From contig JAUXOC010000063.1 of the NCBI GenBank assembly GCA_030682495.1, positions 1 through 43,048 of the forward strand: a DNA stretch of 43,048 nucleotides, given 5' to 3'. The notes beneath the pieces are model-generated. The model saw only the letters and a program-made list of their open reading frames with translations, was not told the origin of the DNA and made no database searches. The stretch's first letter is position 1. Each line of letters starts with the position of its first letter. Shown here piece after piece: positions 1 to 7,791 of the stretch. Source of the stretch: Alphaproteobacteria bacterium. Lineage in GTDB: Bacteria > Pseudomonadota > Alphaproteobacteria > Micavibrionales > UBA2020. Made by a program: the position numbers and the translations under genes.

Positions 1-899
1 GCACCCCAGCCGGTAACTTGTGACTGAAAAGCGGCTTTGTGCTTCCAGAAAACTTCGGGGCGCAGTTTTTTCATGGCAACTTCGATGTTTTCGCCGCGGT
101 CGCAGCGCGCGCGGGTGACGGACAGGCGGGTGAAATAATTCTGCAGCGTGCGCAAGACCGTCACGGCAGGCACGCCTTCGGACAGTACAAAGGTGAGGAT
201 GCGGTCAGCCTCGGCATAAAGACCGCTGGCAACGTGTTTGGAGAGATCATCCAGAGACAGCGCCGCGCTGGAGCCGACGCAGGCGGTCACATCGTCGATG
301 GTGACATTGCGGTTTGCGCCCATATAGGTGATGAGCTTTTCAATTTCCGATCTTGCCACACCGCGGTCGCCGACGACGTTTGCAGACATATAAACCAGCG
401 CGTCCGACGGCATGTTGTATCCGGCATCACGCAGCCCGTCTTTCAGGACGCGGGCGATATCGCGTTCGTCCTCGACATAGCAGGGCAGCGCGGCGGCATG
501 CGGCGATGCTTCAAACATCTGGCGCAGCGCCGATCGCGGCGGTAATTCTCCTGCGGAGACCAGCACAAGATTATCGCCGGGACGCAGGGATTCCAGCGCC
601 GATTTCACGGCATTGGCGGATTTATCATCGGCATCGCGCAGACGTACCACACGGCGGCCGCCCAGCATCGAAATAGACTGTGCCTCGTCCAAAAGCCGCG
701 CCGGATTATCGCCCAGCTCGCCCGCAGAAAACTCAACAACGCCAAACGGGTCATTGGCATCGGGCACAACATGGCGGGTTAAAAGGGTCATGCGCTCGCG
801 GATCAGGCCTTCGTCGGGGCCGTAGACCAGCACCGCCAGCATATCGGGCGGCGGGTTTTTGGCGAAACCGTCGATGGCTTTGAAGGCGAGCTTGACCAT
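1..899 (-). CDS. holA: DNA polymerase III delta subunit (3' end cut by window)
   Basis: Delta subunit of the clamp loader, which opens the beta sliding clamp and loads it on primed DNA. The minus-strand frame is open for 299 codons from the ATG at 899-897 to the window edge without a stop. The N-terminus reads MVKLAFKAIDGF and is soon followed by VYGPDEGLIRERM, the nucleotide-fold start typical of HolA. The last readable residues, around KKLRPEVFWKHKAAF, match the collar-domain end of the family, so only a short C-terminal piece is missing. The start codon directly follows the lptE stop (TAG then ATG with no gap), which implies translational coupling. The leuS-lptE-holA order is common in Alphaproteobacteria and supports the call. 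Confidence 0.93.
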   Translation of the reverse strand, partial: MVKLAFKAIDGFAKNPPPDMLAVLVYGPDEGLIRERMTLLTRHVVPDANDPFGVVEFSAGELGDNPARLLDEAQSISMLGGRRVVRLRDADDKSANAVKSALESLRPGDNLVLVSAGELPPRSALRQMFEASPHAAALPCYVEDERDIARVLKDGLRDAGYNMPSDALVYMSANVVGDRGVARSEIEKLITYMGANRNVTIDDVTACVGSSAALSLDDLSKHVASGLYAEADRILTFVLSEGVPAVTVLRTLQNYFTRLSVTRARCDRGENIEVAMKKLRPEVFWKHKAAFQSQVTGWG

Positions 900-1439
900 C
901 TAGCGTGCCTCGCTGGCTGTTTGCGCGGCGCGGAAGTGCAGCGCCAGTGTGGTCTGGATGCTATCGGCCAGCTCTTCGAGCAGGCGGTCGTTCAAGCTAT
1001 CACGCGAGGCAATGGTCGCGAACTGGTTGTCGAGCAGGTTATAACTACCCTGCGCCCGCAGCGGCCGGTCCAGCACCACGTCACCGCTTTGGCGGTCACG
1101 CAGGCGCAGGAGGGTTGAAATTTCCATCAGGGAGCGGGTATAGGTCGCATCCTTGCGTACCGCCTGATTTGTCGCTGTTGTTTGCAGCGGCGTGATTTCC
1201 AGCGCATAGCGCGCAGACGCAGGACGGCCCGCGACATAAAGCCTGTCGATCAGCGCATTGCGCAGATATTGCCCGTCGCGGTCGGGGATGTTGAGGATTT
1301 CAATATCGGCATAGTTGGCAGCGACGCTTTTATGTGCGGCGCTGTCCGGCACAGCATACATCGGCTGAAACCCGCAAGCGGCAGGCAGCACGCAGCAAAG
1401 CACTAATGCAAGGGTGCGCAGTCCGTTACCCGACCACAT
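900..1439 (-). CDS. lptE: LPS-assembly lipoprotein LptE
   Basis: Outer-membrane lipoprotein that plugs the LptD barrel and helps insert lipopolysaccharide into the outer leaflet. The 179-residue product starts with a short lipoprotein signal: a hydrophobic run ([13 protein letters not shown]) ending in a lipobox with the acylated Cys at residue 22, followed by GFQPMY, which is typical of this family. The rest is a mixed alpha/beta domain of normal length. It overlaps the end of leuS by 14 bases and its stop abuts the holA start, so the three genes are very likely one transcript. The position between leuS and holA is the usual one in Alphaproteobacteria. Family similarity is low in general, so the call rests on both the N-terminus and the context. 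Confidence 0.9.
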   Translation of the reverse strand: MWSGNGLRTLALVLCCVLPAACGFQPMYAVPDSAAHKSVAANYADIEILNIPDRDGQYLRNALIDRLYVAGRPASARYALEITPLQTTATNQAVRKDATYTRSLMEISTLLRLRDRQSGDVVLDRPLRAQGSYNLLDNQFATIASRDSLNDRLLEELADSIQTTLALHFRAAQTASEAR

Positions 1440-3990
1440 TGATGATCCTGTTCGGCACGACGATGACTTTTTTGGGCGCTTTCCCCTCCAGCGCCTTTTG
1501 TACGGCGGGGTCTTCCAGCGCCAGTTTTTCGGCGGCTTTCTGGTCGATGTCGCGGGGCAGCTGCACCGTGGCGCGCAATTTGCCGTTCACCTGAATGGCA
1601 ATGGTCACCGTATCGCTGCCGAGCAAGGCGGCATCGGCCACCGGCCATTTTTCATCGACGACAAGAGTTTTGTGACTCAGATGCGCCCAAAGCTCTTCGG
1701 CCAGATGCGGCATCATCGGTGCCATCAGGCGGATGGCTGTTTCGATACCTTCGCGGCGCACGGCGGCATCACCGCCGGCATTGGTGAAATCTTCCAGCGC
1801 GTTTGACAGCTCCCGCAGGCGGGCGACGGATTTGTTGAAATGGAACCGGTCAAGATCCTGCGTCATTTCGTGAATGGTTTTGTGGATCTTGCGGCGCATT
1901 GCATCGCTGTCAGCTTTACCGCTGCCCTTGGCATCGCCGCCCAGCTGCACGACAAGACGCCACAAGCGGTTCACGTATTTCCACGCGCCTTCGATACCGC
2001 TTTCCGTCCATTCCAGATCACGCTCCGGCGGGCTGTCGGACAGGATAAACAGGCGGGCGGCATCGGCACCATACGTCTCCAGAATTTCCACAGGATCGAC
2101 CGTGTTTTTCTTGGACTTGGACATTTTTTCGATGCGGCCGACGGTCACGGGCGATTTGTCGTCTTTTTTATAGACGGCATTGCCCGCAAATTCGATATCG
2201 GCGGGATAAAGCCACTTGCCGTTCTGGTCTTTATAGGTTTCGTGCGTGACCATGCCCTGCGTAAATAGCGCGGTAAACGGTTCGTCAAAATTCAGATAGC
2301 CGCATTTTTTCAGCGCACGGGTAAAAAACCGCGCATAGAGCAAATGCATCACGGCATGTTCGACACCGCCGATGTACTGGTCAACAGGTGCCCAATACTT
2401 GACTTTATCGGCATCAAATCCGCGCGCGTCGTTTTTGGGGTCGCAATAGCGGAACTGATACCACGAACTTTCAAAGAACGTGTCAAAGGTGTCGGTTTCA
2501 CGCTCCGCCGCCGCGCCGCAAGACGGACAGGTGGTGTTTTTCCATGTCGGATGGTGCGCAATCGGGTTGCCAGGCAAGTCAAAACTGACATCTTCGGGCA
2601 GCGTGACGGGCAGGTCTTTTTCCGGCACGGGCACAATGCCGCAAGCGGGGCAATGGATGATCGGCACGGGGCAGCCCCAAAAGCGCTGGCGGCTGATGCC
2701 CCAGTCGCGCAGGCGGTATTGCGTTGTGCCTTGGCCTTTGCCGAGTTTTTCCATGCGGGCGATGGCTTCGCGCTTGGCATCTTCCCACGCAAGGCCGTTC
2801 AGGAAGTCGGAATTGTACAGCTTGCCGGGGCCGGTATAAGGGCCATCGGTCGCCGCAAAAGATTTCGGATCTTCGCCGTCGGGAATAACCACGGGGATGA
2901 TGTTGAGGGCGTATTTGCGCGCAAATTCAAAATCGCGCTGGTCATGCGCGGGGCAGCCAAAAATCGCGCCCGTGCCGTATTCCATCAAAACGAAATTGGC
3001 AATAAAGACGCGCAGGCGCTTGTCCGGCGCAAAGGGGTGGATGACTTCAAGGCCGGTGTCAAAACCGATTTTCTCTGCCGTCTCCAACACCGCTTCGGAT
3101 GTGCCGAGGCGGCGGCATTCGGCGATAAATTCACCGGTGCCGGCATGTTTTTCGGCCAGCGCGGCGGCGATGGGGTGGTCAGGCGACAGCGCGACAAAAG
3201 ACGCGCCAAACAATGTATCGGGACGCGTGGTGAAAACTTCGATTTCGGATGCGCCCGCATCCTTGCTCATGTCGTTGTCGGCAATATCAAAGCGGAAGTT
3301 CAGGCCTTGCGATTTGCCGATCCAGTTTTCCTGCATGATGCGGACTTTTTCCGGCCAGCCGGGCAAAGTGTCCAGCCCCGCCAGCAGGTCATCGGCGAAA
3401 TCGGTGATTTTCAAAAACCACTGTTTCAGCTTGCGCCGTTCAACCGGCGCGCCGGATCGCCAGCCGCAGCCGTCCACAACTTGTTCGTTGGCCAGCACGG
3501 TGTTTTCGATCGGGTCCCAGTTGACGAAGCTTTCTTTTTGATACGCCAGACCTGCCTTGAGGAAGTCGAGAAAGAATTTTTGTTCGTGCTTGTAGTATTC
3601 GGGCGTGCAGGTTGCAATTTCGCGGTCCCAGTCAATCGCCAGACCCATCATGTCCATTTGCGATTTCATGACGGCAATGTTTTGCTGTGTCCATTTGGCG
3701 GGGTGGGTGTTGTTTTCAATCGCCGCGTTTTCGGCGGGCAGGCCAAAGGCATCCCAGCCCATCGGGTTCAAAACATTAAACCCCTGCGCGCGTTTAAAAC
3801 GCGCCACCACGTCCGACAGCGTATAGTTGCGCACATGTCCCATATGCAGCCGCCCCGACGGATAGGGGAACATCGCCAGCGCATAAAATTTCGGCTTGGC
3901 GGCGTCTTCGGATACGGCAAAGCAGCGCTTGTCGCGCCAGACCTGCTGCCAGCCGGCCTCGGCTTGCTTGATATTATATCTGTCTTGCAT
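1426..3990 (-). CDS. leuS: Leucyl-tRNA synthetase
   Basis: Class I aminoacyl-tRNA synthetase that charges tRNA-Leu in the cytoplasm. The 854-residue length is normal for bacterial LeuRS. The HIGH-type motif is GRLHMGH (His49 to His52), and the KMSKS loop is at residues 622-626. Between them lies the CP1 editing insertion, with the start of the editing region marked by [11 protein letters not shown]. Two CxxC pairs (CPACG and CPSCG) form the zinc-ribbon-like insert seen in many LeuRS. The C-terminus has the anticodon-binding and tRNA-contact region ending in [10 protein letters not shown], a common LeuRS ending. It lies 44 bases downstream of the DUF3576-type lipoprotein gene and overlaps lptE, so it is the second gene of a four-gene minus-strand operon. 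Confidence 0.98.
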   Translation of the reverse strand: MQDRYNIKQAEAGWQQVWRDKRCFAVSEDAAKPKFYALAMFPYPSGRLHMGHVRNYTLSDVVARFKRAQGFNVLNPMGWDAFGLPAENAAIENNTHPAKWTQQNIAVMKSQMDMMGLAIDWDREIATCTPEYYKHEQKFFLDFLKAGLAYQKESFVNWDPIENTVLANEQVVDGCGWRSGAPVERRKLKQWFLKITDFADDLLAGLDTLPGWPEKVRIMQENWIGKSQGLNFRFDIADNDMSKDAGASEIEVFTTRPDTLFGASFVALSPDHPIAAALAEKHAGTGEFIAECRRLGTSEAVLETAEKIGFDTGLEVIHPFAPDKRLRVFIANFVLMEYGTGAIFGCPAHDQRDFEFARKYALNIIPVVIPDGEDPKSFAATDGPYTGPGKLYNSDFLNGLAWEDAKREAIARMEKLGKGQGTTQYRLRDWGISRQRFWGCPVPIIHCPACGIVPVPEKDLPVTLPEDVSFDLPGNPIAHHPTWKNTTCPSCGAAAERETDTFDTFFESSWYQFRYCDPKNDARGFDADKVKYWAPVDQYIGGVEHAVMHLLYARFFTRALKKCGYLNFDEPFTALFTQGMVTHETYKDQNGKWLYPADIEFAGNAVYKKDDKSPVTVGRIEKMSKSKKNTVDPVEILETYGADAARLFILSDSPPERDLEWTESGIEGAWKYVNRLWRLVVQLGGDAKGSGKADSDAMRRKIHKTIHEMTQDLDRFHFNKSVARLRELSNALEDFTNAGGDAAVRREGIETAIRLMAPMMPHLAEELWAHLSHKTLVVDEKWPVADAALLGSDTVTIAIQVNGKLRATVQLPRDIDQKAAEKLALEDPAVQKALEGKAPKKVIVVPNRIINVVG

Positions 3991-4034
3991 GGGTTTATCC
4001 TTGGCTTGGCGGCATGGGGCTTGGCGGGCTTGGC

Positions 4035-4643
4035 TTAGTTCATACGGCCCATCTGTGCAACGCGCAGTTCACGCGCGCGCGACAAAATGGCGTTTTCAAT
4101 GCCCAGCGCCATGTCGGGCGCAACGGCGGCATCGCGCCAGTTACCGTTTGACTGCTTGTTTTGTTTGAAGACCGCAACGCGCACACCGTCCGAGCGCAGC
4201 TGACGGTCAAGGATAAAGACGTTCAGCTTGAAACGTTCGCCCGGCACGTCGGGGTTCTCGTACCAGTCGGTCAGAATGACGCCGCCAAAAGGGTCGGCCG
4301 ATGCCAGCGGCATAAAGGCGACGCTATCCAGCGATGCGCGCCACAGAAAACTGTTCACGCCGATGCCTGCGCTACCGGCGCCTTCTTCGGTGCCCGTGCC
4401 GAACAGGCGGTCGGTCAATGTGCGGCCTTCGCCCCAGATGGTATCGGCTTTCTGGTCGCTATAAACGATTTTGTCACTGCCCTTGGGGCGGGTCGGATAG
4501 CTGGCTTCGCGCTTGATACCCTCCCCGCAGCCGGAGAGCAGCAGCAAGACGCCCAGCGCTGCGGCAAAGCGCGGCAGCGGCGAGCGGCGCATACCGGTCA
4601 AGCGGGCAAAACGGTGCAGGGGGCGGCGGGCAGTATCGGTCAT
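4035..4643 (-). CDS. DUF3576-type lipoprotein
   Basis: Predicted lipoprotein of 202 residues and unknown function. The N-terminus is basic, then a hydrophobic run ([14 protein letters not shown]) ends in a lipobox with Cys39. The mature part includes [25 protein letters not shown] cut here as [11 protein letters not shown] and [13 protein letters not shown], features I associate with DUF3576 proteins encoded next to leuS in Alphaproteobacteria. The ATG at 4643 is preceded by AGGA and by a TATAAT box. An internal ATG at 4592 would give a more standard 22-residue signal peptide but has no visible ribosome-binding site. It heads the operon with leuS, lptE and holA, so an envelope role is plausible, but nothing in the sequence shows one. 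Confidence 0.8.
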   Translation of the reverse strand: MTDTARRPLHRFARLTGMRRSPLPRFAAALGVLLLLSGCGEGIKREASYPTRPKGSDKIVYSDQKADTIWGEGRTLTDRLFGTGTEEGAGSAGIGVNSFLWRASLDSVAFMPLASADPFGGVILTDWYENPDVPGERFKLNVFILDRQLRSDGVRVAVFKQNKQSNGNWRDAAVAPDMALGIENAILSRARELRVAQMGRMN

Positions 4644-4666
4644 GGGCAGTGTCCTATGTATGTATT

Positions 4667-4672
4667 ATTATA
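4667..4672 (-). promoter_or_regulatory. Probable -10 box of the DUF3576-leuS-lptE-holA operon
   Basis: On the minus strand this is a perfect TATAAT, about 24 bases upstream of the lipoprotein start codon. Transcription would start near 4660 and give a short leader containing AGGA. No good -35 hexamer is visible at 16-18 bases, so the promoter may be weak or may need an activator. Confidence 0.45.
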
Positions 4673-5202
4673 GAGCACATTAAATACCACGAACCGCCCG
4701 CGCCGTACAATAGAACGGGACATTTGACCGAAGCTGTGAAGACGGCTGCGTCCCATCGCGCGCCCCGTAAATCCATGTGGCGGCCTGCCCGCCTTCCGGT
4801 TGCCGGATTTAATCCGGCATGACGTGTGTTTTTAGCGGCTTCGGCAGAGAAAAAAGCGCCTGCGAGTCGCCCGCGCCGCAAGGGTTTTGCGCCGTAAAGG
4901 CAGGCTACCGTCCCTGCGTCCGAAATATGACAAAATTGCATCAAGCGCCGTAAAAAACGCTCAAACCCCGCGCAAAGGCTGGAAAAATTCAGGCTTATTT
5001 TACCTAAACCAAGCTATGCTGATGTTGCAGGGATGCCACACAACCGCCTGTATGTGCTTTGATACCTTTTGTTCAGGTTGACCATCTGCCGCCCGCTCGG
5101 ATATTCCTTTTTGTAATGGTGAAAAAGACTTTTCACGGTCTTATCTCACTCAAGTCAAAAACGCTCACGAAATTCTTCGGGGCACTTTGGAGGAAAAACA
5201 CG
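4673..5202. other. Non-coding stretch upstream of the porin
   Basis: About 530 bases between two divergent genes with no convincing gene: the short open frames have poor composition and no start signals. It holds a 17-base palindrome at 4802-4818 (GCCGGATT, one base, AATCCGGC) followed by ATGAC, which belongs to the same palindrome style as those at 6496-7687. Near 5118-5135 a small hairpin (GTGAAAA / TTTTCAC) lies in the presumed porin leader. A candidate porin promoter is listed separately. A small RNA cannot be excluded, but I see no specific signal for one. Confidence 0.4.
5078..5106 (+). promoter_or_regulatory. Candidate porin promoter
   Basis: TTGACC at 5078-5083, a 17-base spacer, then ATATTC at 5101-5106 (or TATTCC with an 18-base spacer). 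The -35 is close to consensus and the -10 is weak. It would give a leader of about 90 bases before the porin ATG at 5203. Confidence 0.35.
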
Positions 5203-6303
5203 ATGAAAAAAGTACTTCTCGCAGGTACGGCTATCGTAGGCGCTGCTTTCTTTGCAGCTCCCGCTCAAGCCGAACTGAAGCTCGGCCTCGGCGGCCATTT
5301 CTCTGGCTACGCCGTATACGTTGACGAAGATGAAGTTGCTGGCGCTGGCCAAGACAACTTCTTCTTCCGCCGCAACACCGAAATCCACTTCACCGGCGAA
5401 ACCACGCTGGACAACGGCCTGACCGTTGGTGTGCACGTTGAACAAGAAATCGAAAACGTCAACGTCAACAACGAATCCTACGCCTACTTCTCCGGCGGCT
5501 GGGGCCGCGTTAACTTCGGTAACGAAGATGGCGCTGCTTACCTGCTCCAAGTTGCTGCTCCTTCTGCTGACAGCAACGTAGACGGTCTGCGCTCCACGAT
5601 CCAGGGCTTCACCTATGATGGTGGTGTTTCTATTGCGACCAACACGTCGCTCGATTATGCACACTCGCATTTCGGCAACGGTCCGACCGACACGACGACC
5701 GCTCCGTCTGATCGCCTGACCTACCTGACGCCGAAATTCAACGGCTTCCAGGCTGGCGCTTCCTACGCTCCCCGCGCTGAACTCGCAACGGGCGTTCTGA
5801 ACGGTGCTCCGGTTGCGTTCGAAGACCTGTGGGAAGTTGCTGTTCGCTGGGATGGCCAGTTCGAAGGCGTTGGCATCAGCGTTGGCGCTGGTTACAGCAC
5901 CTCTGATAACGTTGCTGGCGGTGCTGGCGCTGCTGAGCCGGAAGGCTGGAACGTTGGTTTCAACCTCGCTTGGAACCAGTTCTCCTTCGGCGCAGTCTGG
6001 CTGGATGAAGAAGATCGCTACGGCACGGCTGGCGTTGACACCAAAACCTGGGTTGTCGGCGCTGCTTGGGATAACGGTCCTTGGCATGTTGGCGCGTCCT
6101 ACCTGGATCGTGAAGACGATACCAACGGTGGCACGTCTGAAGACAGCTACAAAGCAACCATCGGTGGCGGCTATGCTTTCGGCCCCGGCATGACTTTCCG
6201 CGGCGCGATCGCGTTCGGCGAAGCTGCTAACGGCGCTTCCGGTAACGCAAGCAACGAAGGCGACTTCACACAAGTCACCATCGGTACCGACATCCGCTTC
6301 TAA
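5203..6303 (+). CDS. Outer-membrane porin
   Basis: General diffusion-type porin forming a beta-barrel channel in the outer membrane. The 366-residue product starts with a clear Sec signal peptide (MKKVLLAGTAIVGAAFFAAPAQA, shown here in part as MKKVLLAG and APAQA) cleaved before ELKLGLGGHFSGY. The body has alternating aromatic and polar strands, including a segment with VNFGNEDGAAYL typical of Gram-negative porins, and it ends in DIRF with the terminal Phe used for barrel assembly. The ATG at 5203 is chosen over an in-frame upstream extension because GGAGG lies 7-12 bases upstream and the signal peptide begins there. Ala is mostly GCT here, while neighbours use GCC and GCG, which suggests a highly expressed gene. 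A strong terminator follows. Confidence 0.92.
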   Translation: MKKVLLAGTAIVGAAFFAAPAQAELKLGLGGHFSGYAVYVDEDEVAGAGQDNFFFRRNTEIHFTGETTLDNGLTVGVHVEQEIENVNVNNESYAYFSGGWGRVNFGNEDGAAYLLQVAAPSADSNVDGLRSTIQGFTYDGGVSIATNTSLDYAHSHFGNGPTDTTTAPSDRLTYLTPKFNGFQAGASYAPRAELATGVLNGAPVAFEDLWEVAVRWDGQFEGVGISVGAGYSTSDNVAGGAGAAEPEGWNVGFNLAWNQFSFGAVWLDEEDRYGTAGVDTKTWVVGAAWDNGPWHVGASYLDREDDTNGGTSEDSYKATIGGGYAFGPGMTFRGAIAFGEAANGASGNASNEGDFTQVTIGTDIRF

Positions 6304-6350
6304 TGATATGCAGGGTTAAACCTGCTCTATCATCAGAAAAAGATAAAGAG

Positions 6351-6383
6351 GGGCGGCCCCACAAGGGCCGCCCTTTCTTTTTT
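6351..6383 (+). terminator. Rho-independent terminator of the porin gene
   Basis: A 9-bp perfect GC stem (GGGCGGCCC at 6351-6359 and GGGCCGCCC at 6365-6373) with a 5-base loop is followed by a T-rich run with one C. It lies 48 bases after the porin stop codon. Confidence 0.93.
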
Positions 6384-6466
6384 GCCCCGCACACACGATC
6401 CGCGCCGCCGCGCCAGTGTTCCGGCGCAGGCCGCCACTTCCAAATTTTCTGCGTTATAAAACTTAA

Positions 6467-6558
6467 GACGATTATCCCCTTGAAGTACGTACCTCGTCAT
6501 ACCGGCTTGCGCCGGTATGACAAAAAGGAGGGATACGTGCTTCAAGGGGATAATCACC
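6467..6558. mobile_element. MITE-like 92-bp element with terminal inverted repeats
   Basis: Non-coding element with long terminal inverted repeats. The arms at 6470-6491 and 6534-6555 match at 21 of 22 positions when one is reverse-complemented. The interior holds a second perfect palindrome at 6496-6521 (GTCATACCGGC, four bases, GCCGGTATGAC). The 8-base sequence AAACTTAA occurs on both sides (6459-6466 and 6559-6566) in direct orientation, three bases outside each strong arm, as a target-site duplication would. It has no coding capacity. That this is a transposed miniature element is an inference from structure; the direct repeats are AT-rich and could be chance. Confidence 0.6.
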
Positions 6559-6579
6559 AAACTTAATATCTTGACCGTC

Positions 6580-6600
6580 ACCCCCGCCTTGCGCGGGGGT
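6580..6600. repeat. Short palindromic repeat
   Basis: Inverted repeat ACCCCCGC / GCGGGGGT with a 5-base loop, flanked by CGTC on the left and CTGG on the right. These asymmetric ends (GTCA to CTGG) match the palindromes at 7548 and 7661, so it appears to be one member of a dispersed family. Confidence 0.7.
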
Positions 6601-6654
6601 CTGGTCTGCGGCAAAAGCGCATCCTCTATAAAAATCCAGCGCCGCCGCGTCCGG

Positions 6655-6675
6655 ATGCCCGCGTAAAGCGGGCAT
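6655..6675. repeat. Short palindromic repeat, reverse orientation
   Basis: Inverted repeat ATGCCCGC / GCGGGCAT with a GTAAA loop, preceded by CCGG and followed by GACAG. It has the same layout as the neighbouring palindromes but points the other way. Confidence 0.7.
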
Positions 6676-6717
6676 GACAGCTATGTTTCTAGGTCGAGAC
6701 ACAACCGCCTAAAGGTC

Positions 6718-6745
6718 TTGACGTTTTTTCCCTTTGCTCTAATTT
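6718..6745 (+). promoter_or_regulatory. Promoter of the 6775 outer-membrane gene
   Basis: TTGACG at 6718-6723, a 16-base spacer and TAATTT at 6740-6745. It lies just upstream of the chosen start codon at 6775, giving a leader of about 20-25 bases. It also argues against using the TTG at 6718 as a start codon, since that TTG is then part of the -35 box. Confidence 0.55.
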
Positions 6746-6774
6746 CACCGGACGCAAAAAAGAAAGAAAACGCT

Positions 6775-7530
6775 TTGCATAAAATAACGTCCCGCACCCA
6801 GACAAATAGCGCCGCCACAGCTTTGCTGGCCGCGCTCTTTCTTTTTACGCCGGATGCGCGCGCCAATACAGGCTCCGCCGTGGGCGGGCCGAATGTCGAT
6901 GCAGGCAAGACAGCCATCGAATGGCGGTTGGCCGCATCCGAAGACGACAATGCCAGCCAAGACAAACGCGTACGTACGCGCGTACACATAGACCACGGTT
7001 TTTCAGGCCTTTACGCCGCACGTCTGGTTTATAATCTGGACCGGCGCAAAGGCGATAGCCTTGAATTTGACGGGCTCAGCTTTCAAAACCGCTTTCATAT
7101 TCTCAAAGCCAAAGACCACGGTTTCGATGGCGGCATCCGCCTGAATTATACTTTTGCCGATGGCGACAAAAAACCCGACGTCTTGTCGCTGCGCTTTTAC
7201 CAGCGTATCCCGCAGGACGCGTGGGAGCTGCGGTTCAACCAGATTTTTGAATCCGAAATCGGTGAAGACCGTGATGGCGGGGTGATCGCCGAATGGCGTA
7301 CGCAGGTGACCTATGGCGTGACAGACGATCTGCGCCTCGGCCTCGATTTCTTCCACGACTTCGGCAATCTTGAAGAACAATCAGGTTATAGCGGCCACGA
7401 ACATGCCGCCGGCCCCGTCCTCAAAGCCAGGTTCGGCGGCGGCTACAGCATCGAAGCCGCCTACCGCATCGGCCTGTCCGACGCCGCCCCCGACCAGTCC
7501 GGCACCTTCATTCTGACCCGCGGCTGGTAG
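6775..7530 (+). CDS. Predicted outer-membrane beta-barrel protein, unknown function
   Basis: Secreted protein of 251 residues that looks like a small outer-membrane barrel; I do not recognise a named family. From the TTG at 6775 it has a basic start (HKITSR), a hydrophobic run (ATALLAALFLF) and a likely signal cleavage after PDARA. The mature part alternates short amphipathic strands rich in Tyr, Phe and Arg (ARLVYNLDRR, LSLRFYQRI, WELRFNQIF) and ends in LTRGW, with a terminal aromatic residue as in barrel proteins. A longer frame from the TTG at 6718 is open, but that TTG fits a -35 box. The ribosome-binding site is weak (AGAAAGAAAA). Palindromic repeats flank the gene on both sides. The layout resembles small uncharacterised alphaproteobacterial surface proteins. 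Confidence 0.65.
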   Translation: MHKITSRTQTNSAATALLAALFLFTPDARANTGSAVGGPNVDAGKTAIEWRLAASEDDNASQDKRVRTRVHIDHGFSGLYAARLVYNLDRRKGDSLEFDGLSFQNRFHILKAKDHGFDGGIRLNYTFADGDKKPDVLSLRFYQRIPQDAWELRFNQIFESEIGEDRDGGVIAEWRTQVTYGVTDDLRLGLDFFHDFGNLEEQSGYSGHEHAAGPVLKARFGGGYSIEAAYRIGLSDAAPDQSGTFILTRGW

Positions 7531-7547
7531 CGGATTTCCTCGATTCC

Positions 7548-7687
7548 GTCATACCGGCGCAGGCCGGTATCCAGCGCGCGAAGCGCAATACATCCAGCGC
7601 GCGGAGCGCAATACATAACGTGCGTAGTATGCCTATTATACATCGGCCTTCCGGCCTTGACTGGATACCGGCCTGCGCCGGTATGAC
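7548..7687. repeat. Perfect 27-bp inverted repeat pair
   Basis: The 27 bases at 7548-7574 are the exact reverse complement of 7661-7687. Each copy is itself a palindrome around ACCGG, with GTCAT at its outer end and ATCCAG at its inner end, so the two face each other across 86 bases. Transcribed, the pair could fold as one long hairpin or as two small ones. It lies between the 6775 gene and the 7792 gene. Confidence 0.85.
7569..7614. repeat. Two tandem copies of a 23-bp unit
   Basis: Units at 7569-7591 and 7592-7614 differ at one base of 23 and begin ATCCAGCGCGCG. The first unit overlaps the end of the left palindrome, so the tandem probably arose by local duplication of the repeat edge. Confidence 0.8.
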
Positions 7688-7791
7688 AGATGGGGGTGTT
7701 TCATTCGAAGGAAGCGACGCAAGGCGCGGTATTTTGACTTTGCCGCCGATATTTCTCTATAATCGCGGCTGGGTTTCCAAAGGGGCGCGGC

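Noticed and set aside
2344-4038. Long open frame on the plus strand opposite leuS
   Set aside because: It is antisense to a certain leuS gene, has no ribosome-binding site and its composition is that of a mirror frame in GC-rich DNA.
4654-4944. Small minus-strand open frame in the gap before the porin
   Set aside because: No ribosome-binding site, it overlaps the lipoprotein promoter region, and its composition is not protein-like.
5059-5202. Upstream extension of the porin frame
   Set aside because: The signal peptide and the GGAGG site both mark 5203 as the start; the extension has no family-like sequence.
6718-6774. TTG at 6718 as start of the outer-membrane gene
   Set aside because: This TTG is the first part of a -35 hexamer, and the signal peptide starts better at 6775.
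7548-7687. CRISPR-like array
   Set aside because: Only two inverted copies plus a two-unit tandem exist, with no regular spacers and no cas genes.
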